Shown piece after piece: positions 1 through 6,197 of a DNA stretch of 7,863 nucleotides. The stretch covers positions 1 to 7,863 of the forward strand of contig JAAXQB010000273.1 of assembly GCA_012329085.1 (NCBI GenBank), in the 5' to 3' direction. Source of the DNA: Methanosarcinales archaeon. Its GTDB lineage: Archaea; Halobacteriota; Methanosarcinia; Methanosarcinales; Methanosarcinaceae. Numbering within the stretch: position 1 is the stretch's first letter; each line of letters opens with the position of its first letter. A program made the translations under genes and the position numbers. A model generated the notes under the pieces. That model did not search any database and was not told the origin of the DNA. It worked only from the letters and a program-made list of their open reading frames with translations.

Positions 1-471
1 AAAGATCAAGAATTATATAAAGGTGCAAAAGTTACGATTGGTGACAAAACTGGTGTAATAAAGGATAAAATTGGTCGTAAAATTCGTATTGATTTTAATC
101 ACCCATTTGCAGGAAAAGATTTAATTTATGAATATACTATTGAAGAAAAATTAGAGGAAGACATTGATAAGATTAAAGGACTATTTTCATCATATATAAG
201 ATGGAATGAAGTAGAATCTATATCAATTGAAAATAAAATAGTTACAATCGTAATTTCAAAAGATTTATCTTTCAATAAAAAATGGTTGTATTTAAAACAA
301 GTTATTGCTTCTGGCATTCTTGAAAATATAGATATTAATAGTGTTAATTATGTTGAATCATATAGTCTCGAACCTATAGAAAAAAATCAATCTCTGCAAG
401 AGAAATTGGAATCATGTGCATGTGAGTGTGAATCTAATTCAAGTGAAATAGAATCAGATTGTTGTGAGTGA
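1..471 (+). CDS. FKBP-type peptidyl-prolyl cis-trans isomerase, long archaeal form (5' truncated)
   Basis: Frame 1 is open from the window edge to a TGA at 469-471, so 156 C-terminal codons of a longer gene are visible. The segment IRIDFNHPFAGKDLIYEY (about codons 28-45) matches the conserved end of the FKBP domain (DFNHPLAGK motif) of SlyD-like and archaeal long FKBPs, which act as prolyl isomerases and chaperones in the cytoplasm. The preceding codons look like the end of the IF chaperone insert. The ~85 residues that follow, including KKWLYLKQVIASGI, resemble the extra C-terminal domain of FKBP26-type archaeal proteins. The last ~18 residues (415-468) are an acidic tail with five cysteines (CxCxC then CC), unlike the body of the protein but reminiscent of the metal-binding tail of bacterial SlyD. 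The family call is strong. A metal role for the tail is inference. The start lies outside the window. Confidence 0.85.
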   Translation, partial: KDQELYKGAKVTIGDKTGVIKDKIGRKIRIDFNHPFAGKDLIYEYTIEEKLEEDIDKIKGLFSSYIRWNEVESISIENKIVTIVISKDLSFNKKWLYLKQVIASGILENIDINSVNYVESYSLEPIEKNQSLQEKLESCACECESNSSEIESDCCE

Positions 472-501
472 ATCTACAATTAAAATAAATCAAATAATAA
501 A

Positions 502-531
502 AATTAGCAAAGATTTCAATTTTTGCTAATT
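502..531 (+). terminator. Stem-loop after the FKBP gene
   Basis: AATTAGCAAA (502-511) pairs perfectly with TTTGCTAATT (522-531) over a 10-base loop, 30 bases after the FKBP stop. It is followed by a T/A-rich stretch rather than a clean T-run. Position suggests a transcript end or 3' stabilising hairpin. Archaeal termination depends mainly on T-runs, so the role is uncertain. Confidence 0.45.
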
Positions 532-594
532 ATATTTCAATTTATTTACAATAAAATTAATGTAAAGTAAAAATTTTAATTTCCCATATATTTT

Positions 595-679
595 GCTGAT
601 GTGGCCCAGCGGACTACGGCGCCGGTCTTGAAAACCGGTAGTGCTACGCACTGCGTGAGTTCGAATCTCACCATCAGCG
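595..679 (+). tRNA. tRNA-Ser (anticodon UGA)
   Basis: An 85-base class II cloverleaf is visible. The acceptor stem is GCTGATG (595-601) with CATCAGC (672-678), and G679 is the discriminator base expected for serine. The D arm carries GG at 611-612. The anticodon stem is CCGGT (622-626) with ACCGG (634-638); the loop CTTGAAA places TGA at 629-631, decoding UCA. The long variable arm AGTGC-TAC-GCACT (640-652) is diagnostic of Ser/Leu-type tRNAs. The T arm is GTGAG-TTCGAAT-CTCAC (655-671). There is no intron and the 3' CCA is not encoded, so it must be added after transcription. A T-run follows at once. Confidence 0.95.
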
Positions 680-691
680 TTTTATTTTTTT
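680..691 (+). terminator. T-run terminator of tRNA-Ser
   Basis: Eleven T and one A directly follow the discriminator base. Archaeal RNA polymerase terminates on such non-template T-runs without needing a hairpin, so this is the likely end of the tRNA transcript. Confidence 0.7.
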
Positions 692-782
692 AAATTATAC
701 AAGGGTGTGGAAAGTGAGGTCTATTTGTATCAGAGATTATTTAATCAATATTAGTTTTTAATAGTATATAATTTACAAATAC

Positions 783-803
783 ATATTTCTCAAAGAGAAA
801 TAT
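783..803. repeat. Perfect 9-bp hairpin inside the MNT remnant
   Basis: ATATTTCTC, then AAA, then GAGAAATAT form a perfect inverted repeat. It falls in the C-terminal part of the decayed nucleotidyltransferase, where similarity to the family fades. It resembles the CTCC-AAA-GGAG hairpin near the right window edge. It may be chance in AT-rich DNA or a fragment of the hairpin repeats seen elsewhere. Confidence 0.5.
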
Positions 804-965
804 TTCTTCAAGAAAATCTGCAAGATATGTGAAGATAAAACTCATAGGTTCTTTAAATTTAACTAAAATATTAGCATCGCTTGTTTCTTTTTGCACATTA
901 CTGACATAGGACTAAATATTACAATACTCTTTATGTTAAATCTTTCTTCTAATGTTTTTTTACTA

Positions 966-1009
966 TATATAATTTATAAAATTATATACTCGGAGAAATT
1001 TCCAATTTC
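966..1009 (-). repeat. Hairpin + TATA-like repeat, copy 1 (interrupts the MNT remnant)
   Basis: Read on minus, a small hairpin (GAAATT at 1009-1004 with AATTTC at 1000-995) is followed by CTCCGAGTATATAATTTT and ATAAATTA. Bases 1001-966 match + strand 1812-1847 at 33 of 36 positions. This copy falls between segments 1 and 2 of the decayed nucleotidyltransferase and supplies its first stop codon, so it looks like an insertion. Confidence 0.65.
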
Positions 1010-1124
1010 TTATTTTGCCCCATAATTTCTTTTAGATTGTCAATATTTTTCATAATTTGTTACTAAATTAAATTTAATATAAAAAGAGTTTATGATAATA
1101 AATTAAATGTCATAATCTTATTTA

Positions 1125-1132
1125 TTTATAAT
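1125..1132 (+). promoter_or_regulatory. Possible TATA box upstream of cbiE
   Basis: TTTATAAT resembles an archaeal TATA element, ~55 bases before the cbiE ATG. That would place a transcription start near 1150-1155 and give a ~30-base leader, but no Shine-Dalgarno is visible in it. In such AT-rich DNA this is weak evidence. Confidence 0.25.
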
Positions 1133-1186
1133 GCATTGTAATAAAATAGCAATAGCCAAATATCAATCATATTCAAAACAATTATC

Positions 1187-1774
1187 ATGATAATAATAGG
1201 AGTTGGAGTTAGTCCCGATACATTAACAAAAGAAGCAATAGAGGCTATTGAAAATGCATCAATAATCTACGGCTCAAAAAGAGCAATCGAAATTGCATCA
1301 AGATATATAAAATCCAATTCAAATGAAATTACAGATTATAAATCATTGCATCTTTTACCATCTAATGCCATTATATTATCAACAGGCGACCCTATGCTTT
1401 CAGGTCTTGGCAAATATGCAAATAAAAAAGACACGGTGATAGCTGGCATATCTTCATTACAAATTGTATGTGCACGATTAAAAATTAATCTTACAAATCT
1501 TGCAATAATTACGGCACATGGAAGAGAAACAGATATTGCAAAAAAAGAATTTATAATAGAATTAAAGCTTGGAAAAAATATATTTTTATTGCCTGATAAG
1601 TTATTTGGAGTGAAAGAGATAATAAAAATCATTAAAAACAATAGTAATAATCTATATGATATATTTATTTGTGAAAATCTTGGGATGGATTCTGAACGGA
1701 TTGTGTATGGCACAATTGATAATCCACCTTCAAATAATTCAGATTTGTTTTGTATCATGGTTGTTAAAATTTAA
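1187..1774 (+). CDS. cbiE: Cobalt-precorrin-7 (C5)-methyltransferase CbiE
   Basis: This 195-residue protein belongs to the SAM-dependent tetrapyrrole methylases. CbiE methylates C5 of the corrin ring in the anaerobic (cobalt-early) route to cobamides, cofactors methanogens need for methyl transfer. Visible motifs are the N-terminal IIIGVGVSPDTLT (residues 2-14), GDPMLSGLG near 67-75 (the family GDPxxxGLG loop, cofactor pocket), GISSLQIVCARL (PGISSxQ motif, with Ala in place of the usual Pro) and AHGR. The length fits a stand-alone CbiE; the CbiT decarboxylase/C15 methyltransferase to which it is often fused or linked is absent here. ATG 1187 puts the first beta strand at the N-terminus, as expected. 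No clear Shine-Dalgarno precedes it. The gene is isolated and convergent with tyrS. Confidence 0.87.
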   Translation: MIIIGVGVSPDTLTKEAIEAIENASIIYGSKRAIEIASRYIKSNSNEITDYKSLHLLPSNAIILSTGDPMLSGLGKYANKKDTVIAGISSLQIVCARLKINLTNLAIITAHGRETDIAKKEFIIELKLGKNIFLLPDKLFGVKEIIKIIKNNSNNLYDIFICENLGMDSERIVYGTIDNPPSNNSDLFCIMVVKI

Positions 1775-1783
1775 AATGAATTT

Positions 1784-1820
1784 AAAAAAACCAAGTACGA
1801 GAAATTAAAAAAAATTTCTC
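1784..1820 (-). terminator. Hairpin plus T-run ending tyrS (may serve both strands)
   Basis: GAGAAATT (1799-1806) pairs with AATTTCTC (1813-1820). On minus the loop is six T, and a seven-T run follows at 1790-1784, within 65-100 bases of the tyrS stop. It sits in the 107-base gap between the convergent cbiE and tyrS, where a two-way terminator would be useful. The hairpin is also the first part of repeat copy 2. Confidence 0.5.
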
Positions 1821-1847
1821 TGAGTGTATAATTTTATAAATTAGATA
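1799..1847 (+). repeat. Hairpin + TATA-like repeat, copy 2
   Basis: The hairpin GAGAAATT-(A)6-AATTTCTC is followed by TGAGTGTATAATTTT and ATAAATTA. From 1812 to 1847 it matches the reverse strand of 1001-966 at 33 of 36 positions, so the repeat occurs in both orientations. The tail resembles an archaeal TATA element. Confidence 0.65.
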
Positions 1848-1881
1848 CCACGAGAAAACATAGAATGACAAATCATTCATT

Positions 1882-2826
1882 TCAATAATCTATTGCATCT
1901 CTAATAGGCTCAAGCATATAGTTTAAATATTTTGCAGCACTTAACTTTAAATCCATTGCATGAATTGAATTTGATAAAAACAAAGATTCAAGTTCTTCAT
2001 AACTTTTACAAGCCAAATCTCCCCCATATTTTTCAGGTATTTCAAATAGTACTTCATCATATTTTTCAAATATAAAATATTTAAACAAATCAAGAACAGG
2101 ATTATCAACAACCACTCCTGCTGGACAAAATGCTTTTTTAAGTTTTTTATTAACTACTTCTTCACTATCATCGATTGAAATATAATTATTTTCTGACGAG
2201 GACATTTTTTTCCCATTAAGCCCAAGCAATATTGGTAAATGGATGCATATCGGTGGATTTGGTAGTAATTCCCGTGCAAGCATATGGATTTTTCGTTGAT
2301 CTATTCCCCCTACTGCCACATTACATTTGAGCATATCAATATCAACAGTCTGCATAATAGGGTATAACATTTGAGACACCATTGGTTTATCCATGTTTCT
2401 TCCAACTTCATCCATACTTCGTTTTGCCCTATTCAATGAAGTTGATAATGAAAATTCCAAAACCTTTAAAGAATACTCTTTATTAAGCTGAAAATCAGTG
2501 CCATATATAAATCTTGTATCTTTTGAAAGCCCAAGTGCAATAAAACATTTTTTATTATAATCTGCAATTTCTTTTACTTCTTTAAGTGTTCCTTTTTTAT
2601 TCAAATATGCATGTAAATCTGCAAGAAGTATAATAATTTCAAACCCTTGTTTTTGCAAATCTATCAATTTATTTACAGTTAATACATGCCCAAGATGAAT
2701 TTTTCCACTTGGCTCATAGCCTGCATAAGCTATTGGTTTTTCAACTTCATTTATCAATTTATTATATTCATCTTCTGTGACAATTTCTGTTGTATTTTTT
2801 TTTATTAATTCAAATTCGTTTATCAT
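1882..2826 (-). CDS. tyrS: Tyrosyl-tRNA synthetase, archaeal type
   Basis: This class Ic aminoacyl-tRNA synthetase charges tRNA(Tyr) in the cytoplasm. At 314 residues it has the short archaeal form (the Methanocaldococcus jannaschii enzyme has 306) and lacks the bacterial S4-like C-terminal domain. Visible elements are YAGYEPSGKIHLGHVLT (34-50), holding the tyrosine-pocket Tyr34 and the HIGH-type HLGH at 44-47; LLADLHAYL (67-75); YPIMQTVDID (155-164), with the Tyr/Gln/Asp that bind tyrosine; VGGIDQRKIHMLAREL (172-187); and the KMSKS-type loop KMSSS (207-211). All catalytic signatures are present. The ATG at 2826 has no Shine-Dalgarno, so the mRNA may be leaderless or very short-leadered. The gene lies downstream of thg1 across a repeat-filled 200-base gap, so it probably has its own promoter. 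Confidence 0.95.
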   Translation of the reverse strand: MINEFELIKKNTTEIVTEDEYNKLINEVEKPIAYAGYEPSGKIHLGHVLTVNKLIDLQKQGFEIIILLADLHAYLNKKGTLKEVKEIADYNKKCFIALGLSKDTRFIYGTDFQLNKEYSLKVLEFSLSTSLNRAKRSMDEVGRNMDKPMVSQMLYPIMQTVDIDMLKCNVAVGGIDQRKIHMLARELLPNPPICIHLPILLGLNGKKMSSSENNYISIDDSEEVVNKKLKKAFCPAGVVVDNPVLDLFKYFIFEKYDEVLFEIPEKYGGDLACKSYEELESLFLSNSIHAMDLKLSAAKYLNYMLEPIRDAIDY

Positions 2827-2889
2827 GTCAATTTTTTAAATTTTAATAACTTTTTTTATCTATTTGCAATCGAGAAATGAGATAACATA

Positions 2890-3004
2890 CATTCGTTCAA
2901 AAGTTAAAGATTTTTTTCATAGCTCGTTCGGAAAGCTCATTCGGAAAGCTCGTTCGGAACGAATGAGCGTATGAGAAAATCTCTGATTTTCGAACGAACG
3001 AGCG
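2890..3004. repeat. Imperfect ~115-bp palindrome in the thg1-tyrS gap
   Basis: The left arm (2890-2931) and the reverse complement of the right arm (2951-3004) carry the same order of parts: CGTTCG-type start, AAAATC/AAAGTT, GATTTT, TTCAT, then GCTCGTTCGG or a variant. The right arm includes the perfect 7-bp palindrome GAAAATCTCTGATTTTC (2975-2991) and CGAACGAGC (2995-3003), which pairs with GCTCGTTCG (2922-2930). On minus, 2998-2971 match + 7836-7863 at 27 of 28 positions, so this is a dispersed unit. The G+C is higher than in the flanks. No coding potential is apparent. Confidence 0.7.
2921..2959. repeat. Three tandem 13-bp units
   Basis: AGCTCGTTCGGAA, AGCTCATTCGGAA and AGCTCGTTCGGAA follow each other without gaps (2921-2933, 2934-2946, 2947-2959), differing only at one G/A. 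They sit at the centre of the larger palindrome, and the last overlaps the perfect inverted repeat CGTTCGGAACG (2951-2961). Confidence 0.85.
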
Positions 3005-3027
3005 TTAGTATATAATTAAAAATATTC

Positions 3028-3786
3028 TCAAATTTCGTATTTAAGAAGTTTATTTAATAACATATCACCTTCATTTGATTTAAATGTTGGAATTTCCCAA
3101 TCTTGAACAACTGTTTTACGCGTTGATGATATTTTTTTATTAATTTTTTTATCATATACGAAAAATTTTTGATTTCCGTTTTTTAATAATTCATATGGTT
3201 TGCGATAAATCATTATGCCCCTTCGTTGCCATGTAGGGACATCATTCATGTTTATTCCATACTCAAACAATAGTTCATGCAAATCTTCTTCTTTTTTACC
3301 TTTCAAAAATTTAACTGCGTCCATTTTATTATACCCATTTGACAATAAAGTATAATATCCATACGAATTGACACAATTTCGCCATGCTTCATCTTGCCTC
3401 CATGATAAATACTTCATTATAAGGTCTTTATTTATTGGTATTACCCTTGAATCTAATGATATTGGATTTTTAAGTTTAAGTAAAATAGAAAGAGTACTAC
3501 TTAGGTAGCTTGGAATAATTGAATTTAGTTTTTCAATTCTTCCATTAAAAGGAACTTCTGTAAATAAAAAACTAATTTCATCTGAAAAAAAGTATGCAAG
3601 TGTAGGATTGAGTCCACCTTTTTTAAAAAAAAGTTCTATTGCATCAGCCATCGTTGATGCAAATATTTGATCGTAAGGCTTTTCACATTTAAGCGAATTT
3701 AGTGTATTTTTAAATTTTCGACCATCAATACGAATCATTACAGGTGGTATGCATCGCAAATTTGCATATATTTCCCGTTCTTTCAT
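3028..3786 (-). CDS. thg1: tRNA(His) guanylyltransferase / Thg1-like 3'-5' polymerase
   Basis: Thg1 enzymes add nucleotides in the 3'-5' direction to the 5' end of tRNA; eukaryotic members add G-1 to tRNA(His), and archaeal Thg1-like proteins add template-paired bases or repair truncated tRNAs. At 252 residues the length is near the family norm. Visible motifs are VMIRIDGRKF (16-25), with metal-binding Asp21 and Gly22; YFFSDEISFLF (65-75), with the second catalytic Asp69 and Glu70; and SWRQDEAWRNCVNSYGYYTL (128-147), the archaeal version of the WRQ-HINxxY segment. There is no in-frame stop, unlike the UAG-interrupted Thg1 known in Methanosarcina acetivorans. ATG 3786 lies 35 bases after the PRC-barrel gene, suggesting co-transcription, but the nearest purine-rich GTGGT is ~15 bases away and weak. 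Whether it acts on tRNA(His) or in tRNA repair cannot be told here. Confidence 0.92.
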   Translation of the reverse strand: MKEREIYANLRCIPPVMIRIDGRKFKNTLNSLKCEKPYDQIFASTMADAIELFFKKGGLNPTLAYFFSDEISFLFTEVPFNGRIEKLNSIIPSYLSSTLSILLKLKNPISLDSRVIPINKDLIMKYLSWRQDEAWRNCVNSYGYYTLLSNGYNKMDAVKFLKGKKEEDLHELLFEYGINMNDVPTWQRRGIMIYRKPYELLKNGNQKFFVYDKKINKKISSTRKTVVQDWEIPTFKSNEGDMLLNKLLKYEI

Positions 3787-3821
3787 ATTTTTTTTAAATC
3801 TACCACTGTTTAATCTATGTA

Positions 3822-4070
3822 TTATGCATGTATGGATTTTCCAACTACATCTCTTACAATTACAATATCACCAATAGACACTATTAATCTATATGGGATA
3901 AGAATTCCAGGAGTTGGTACATCGTGTATAGTTCTATTTATATCGAAAAGACCAAGTTCGGTAACTTTTCTTTTATTTACATCAATTACAATGTCATTAA
4001 TTTTTCCAACATAAATTCCTGATTCAGTATAAACATTTAAGCTAAATAGAGATGATATTTCTGTTTTCAT
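3822..4070 (-). CDS. Small PRC-barrel domain protein
   Basis: This 82-residue single-domain protein follows the PRC-barrel pattern: SLFSLNVYTESGIYVGKIND (about 7-26) for the first strands, VIDVNKRKVTELGL for the strand-turn-strand, and IPYRLIVSIGDIVIVRD at the C-terminal end. Single-domain PRC proteins of ~80 residues are widespread in archaea. Some (CdpB1/CdpB2) are known SepF-associated parts of the FtsZ divisome, while others are unassigned. There is no signal peptide or membrane segment, so it should be cytosolic. ATG 4070 gives the standard N-terminus. A TATA-like region lies just upstream and GGGT is 8 bases before the ATG. The stop is 35 bases before thg1. The fold assignment is good; a division role is inference from family knowledge only. 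Confidence 0.82.
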   Translation of the reverse strand: MKTEISSLFSLNVYTESGIYVGKINDIVIDVNKRKVTELGLFDINRTIHDVPTPGILIPYRLIVSIGDIVIVRDVVGKSIHA

Positions 4071-4085
4071 AGATTTGTACCCATT

Positions 4086-4106
4086 ATTTATAAATTATAT
4101 ATATAC
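4086..4106 (-). promoter_or_regulatory. Likely TATA region for the PRC-thg1 unit
   Basis: The 79-base gap between mdh and the PRC gene contains overlapping TATA elements: ATTTATAAAT (4086-4095, a perfect palindrome) and, on minus, GTATATATAT (4106-4097). An archaeal start ~25 bases downstream would fall at about 4065-4076, at or just before the ATG at 4070. That implies a very short leader or leaderless mRNA. Confidence 0.45.
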
Positions 4107-4149
4107 ATTATCCTTCTTATATAAAGGTATTGTGTAAAATAATTAAAAT

Positions 4150-5073
4150 TCAAAAATTTAATGTTTTAATGCTTTGTTTTACACTTCTAACAGATTTAGA
4201 AATTAAGCTCTGTTGACTCTCAGTCAATGAAATTTCAATTATATCTTCTATGCCTTTTTTACCCAATTTTACAGGCACACCAAGATAAACATCTTTTTCC
4301 CCATATTCTTCATTTAAATATGCCGCCGCAGGAAGTATTCTCTTTGAATCTTTAATCACAGATTCGACCATCTTTGCAATAGATGCAGATGGTGCATAAA
4401 ATGCACTGCCCGTTTTCAAATATTTTACAATTTCAGCCCCTCCATCAATCGTACGATTAACTATGGCTTCAATTGTTTTTTCTGACATTAATTCTGATAT
4501 TGAAATTCCACATACTGATGAATGTTGTGGCAATGGAATCATAGTATCTCCGTGCCCTCCAAGAACCATTGCATCCACATCTCGTACAGAACAATCAAGC
4601 TCCATTGCAATAAATGTTTCAAACCTACTAGAATCCAAAACCCCACTCATACCAAAAACACGATTTGGTTCAAATTCAGTATATTTTAGCGTAGCATAGG
4701 TCATTACATCTAATGGGTTTGTCACTGTAATTACTATTGATTTTGGTGCATACTCTTTTATATTTTCTGTGACAGATTTTATAATTCCTGCATTAATTTT
4801 AAGTAAATCATCTCTACTCATACCGGGTTTTCTAGGAATTCCTGCTGTAATTACCACAATATCTGAATGTTTAATATCTGCATAATCGTTTGTTCCAATT
4901 ATATCAACATCATAGCCCATAATAGGACTTGCTTGCATAAGGTCAAGTGCCTTACCTTGCGGAATTCCTTCTGCAATATCCACCATAACAAGATTTCCAA
5001 GTTCTAATTCTGCAAGTCGTTGAATTGTTGTTGCACCAACATTGCCTGCACCAATTACTGTAATTTTTTTCAT
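4150..5073 (-). CDS. mdh: Malate dehydrogenase, LDH-like, NAD-type
   Basis: The enzyme interconverts malate and oxaloacetate with a nicotinamide cofactor, linking to the partial TCA pathway of methanogens. The 307 residues show an N-terminal Rossmann motif GAGNVG (8-13), Asp32 at the end of the second strand (favouring NAD over NADP), and the active-site loop GIPRKPGMSRDDLL (78-91). Arg81 at the specificity position marks malate rather than lactate dehydrogenase, and Arg87 contacts substrate. TNP (118-120), DSSRF (147-151, catalytic Asp147 and substrate Arg150) and GGHGDTMIP (172-180, catalytic His174) complete the site. ATG 5073 is preceded by AAGGAGAT. The gene starts 5 bases after the hisC stop, so translation is probably coupled. 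Lactate or sulfolactate activity is a less likely alternative. Confidence 0.93.
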   Translation of the reverse strand: MKKITVIGAGNVGATTIQRLAELELGNLVMVDIAEGIPQGKALDLMQASPIMGYDVDIIGTNDYADIKHSDIVVITAGIPRKPGMSRDDLLKINAGIIKSVTENIKEYAPKSIVITVTNPLDVMTYATLKYTEFEPNRVFGMSGVLDSSRFETFIAMELDCSVRDVDAMVLGGHGDTMIPLPQHSSVCGISISELMSEKTIEAIVNRTIDGGAEIVKYLKTGSAFYAPSASIAKMVESVIKDSKRILPAAAYLNEEYGEKDVYLGVPVKLGKKGIEDIIEISLTESQQSLISKSVRSVKQSIKTLNF

Positions 5074-5078
5074 TTTCT

Positions 5079-6197
5079 TTATATCTCCTTTAAATTTATT
5101 ATTTCTTTATATATTTTATTCAATTCATCTACAACTCTTTCATTTTGCAAATCCGTTCCAATTGTAATTCTAATTAGAAAATCTCCTGCGCCTCTAATTG
5201 AACTGCAATCTCTCACAATAATTCCTCTTTTAAGCAACGCTTCTGACACTTCCTTTGAATTTAATGGAGTTGTATCCACCATTACAAAATTTGCCATAGA
5301 TTCATACACTTTAAATAAAATATTATTTTTTAAATATTCCCTTCCTCTTTTACTTAATTCAACACTTTCAACCACATGCTCTGTATCTGAAAGTGCAGAA
5401 ACTGCAGCATTAATTCCCATTCCACTTATACTAAATGGTGGTGAAACTTTCATATATTCTTTTTTAAGCCAAGCAGGCATAATCCCATACCCAATTCTTA
5501 AACTTGCAAGCCCAAACACTTTTGAAAATGTTCTTCCAATAATTAAATTATCATAATCTTTAACAAGGTCCGAAAGATTACTTTCTGCAAATTCTATATA
5601 TGCTTCATCAATAAACACAAAACAATTTACAGATTCGATTATTTTTCGTGCATCTTTTTCAGAAATAAGTTCGCCTGAAGGATTATTTGGAGAACATAAA
5701 AAAACAATTTTTGTTTTTGAAGTTTCGGCATTTAATATCGCATCAACATTGATCGAAAAATCCGAATTTCGCTCAACAAATATAGGTTTTGCATCATTCG
5801 AAAATGCCGATATTTCATAATATATGAATGTTGGAATTGGAATAATAACTTCATCATCTTTTGAAACTATAAGCCTCATAAGATTGTCAATCAATCCATC
5901 CATTCCCGGACCAGATGCCACAATATTATCTTTTGGAAAGTTTGTATATTCAGATAATGCACAAACAAGTTCGTATGCATCAACAGAAGGATATATATTT
6001 ATAGTTTTGGAATGTGAATGCAATGCATCTATTGCTTTTGGAGATGGTCCAAGAATATTTTCATTTGAACCTAATTTTATTACAGAATCTGGACTTACAT
6101 CATAAAGGGCTACAATTTCGTCAATAGATTTACCGGGTTTATATTCTTTAATATTTTGAACACTTGATTTCAATAAATCATACATTTTCAATGACAT
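5079..6197 (-). CDS. hisC: Histidinol-phosphate aminotransferase
   Basis: This PLP enzyme of fold type I (class II aminotransferase) converts imidazole-acetol phosphate and glutamate to histidinol phosphate in histidine synthesis. The 372 residues show PGKSIDEI near 21-28, [15 protein letters not shown] (41-55, the HisC N-terminal signature), [10 protein letters not shown] (95-104), CSPNNPSG (168-175), FIDEAY (195-200) and [16 protein letters not shown] (223-238). Lys226 forms the Schiff base and Arg234 binds phosphate; a C-terminal FLIRITIG carries the substrate-carboxylate Arg. The first ATG (6197) overlaps argD by 20 bases. The in-frame ATG at 6185 (Met5) overlaps by 8 and has GGTGA 12 bases upstream, so it may be the true start. 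Other class II specificities (aromatic amino acids, threonine phosphate) are less likely given the motifs. Confidence 0.9.
   Translation of the reverse strand: MSLKMYDLLKSSVQNIKEYKPGKSIDEIVALYDVSPDSVIKLGSNENILGPSPKAIDALHSHSKTINIYPSVDAYELVCALSEYTNFPKDNIVASGPGMDGLIDNLMRLIVSKDDEVIIPIPTFIYYEISAFSNDAKPIFVERNSDFSINVDAILNAETSKTKIVFLCSPNNPSGELISEKDARKIIESVNCFVFIDEAYIEFAESNLSDLVKDYDNLIIGRTFSKVFGLASLRIGYGIMPAWLKKEYMKVSPPFSISGMGINAAVSALSDTEHVVESVELSKRGREYLKNNILFKVYESMANFVMVDTTPLNSKEVSEALLKRGIIVRDCSSIRGAGDFLIRITIGTDLQNERVVDELNKIYKEIINLKEI
5083..5090 (-). promoter_or_regulatory. Shine-Dalgarno site of mdh, inside hisC
   Basis: AAGGAGAT on minus ends 9 bases before the mdh ATG and encodes the last codons of hisC (Lys-Glu-Ile). 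It is the strongest ribosome site in the window along with that of argD, and it fixes the mdh start. Confidence 0.75.

Larger units (their letters stand above)
741..1053 (-). pseudogene. Decayed MNT-family nucleotidyltransferase (MntA/COG1669-like antitoxin)
   Basis: Three minus-strand segments in three phases together rebuild one protein. Segment 1 starts at an ATG (1053-1051) and reads MKNIDNLKEIMGQNKK, ending at a TAA (984-982). Segment 2 (about 961-911) reads KKTLEERFNIKSIVIF. Segment 3 (908-744) reads YVSNVQKETSDANILVKF, then KEPMSFIF, LADFLEEIF and a weaker VDLV-like stretch, stopping at a TAA (743-741). The order matches the minimal nucleotidyltransferases that pair with HEPN toxins: GSY-x(9)-DxD, then ILVEFKEP and LADYLEE. 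The damage is clear. A ~50-base insertion of a repeat lies between segments 1 and 2. A one-base loss falls exactly at the GS motif. The second catalytic Asp of DxD is Asn. No HEPN partner gene is visible on either side. A TATA-like box on minus (1077-1084) sits ~27 bases upstream of the ATG. The family call is from motif memory; inactivity is directly supported by the frame breaks. Confidence 0.75.

Noticed and set aside
126..317. 63-codon minus-strand open frame within the FKBP gene
   Set aside because: Antisense to a conserved reading frame, with no motif of its own.
595..740. Integration site at the 3' end of tRNA-Ser
   Set aside because: I found no second copy of the tRNA 3' end and no integrase; the neighbouring MNT remnant alone does not show an integrated element.
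692..745. HEPN toxin fragment paired with the MNT remnant
   Set aside because: Short frames here give no convincing HEPN motif (RxxxxH) and no continuous similarity.
1336..1758. 140-codon minus-strand open frame
   Set aside because: Lies wholly within cbiE on the opposite strand; cbiE has clear family motifs and this does not.
3028..3786. Pyrrolysine (UAG) readthrough in thg1 as in Methanosarcina acetivorans
   Set aside because: The frame has no internal stop from ATG to the end.
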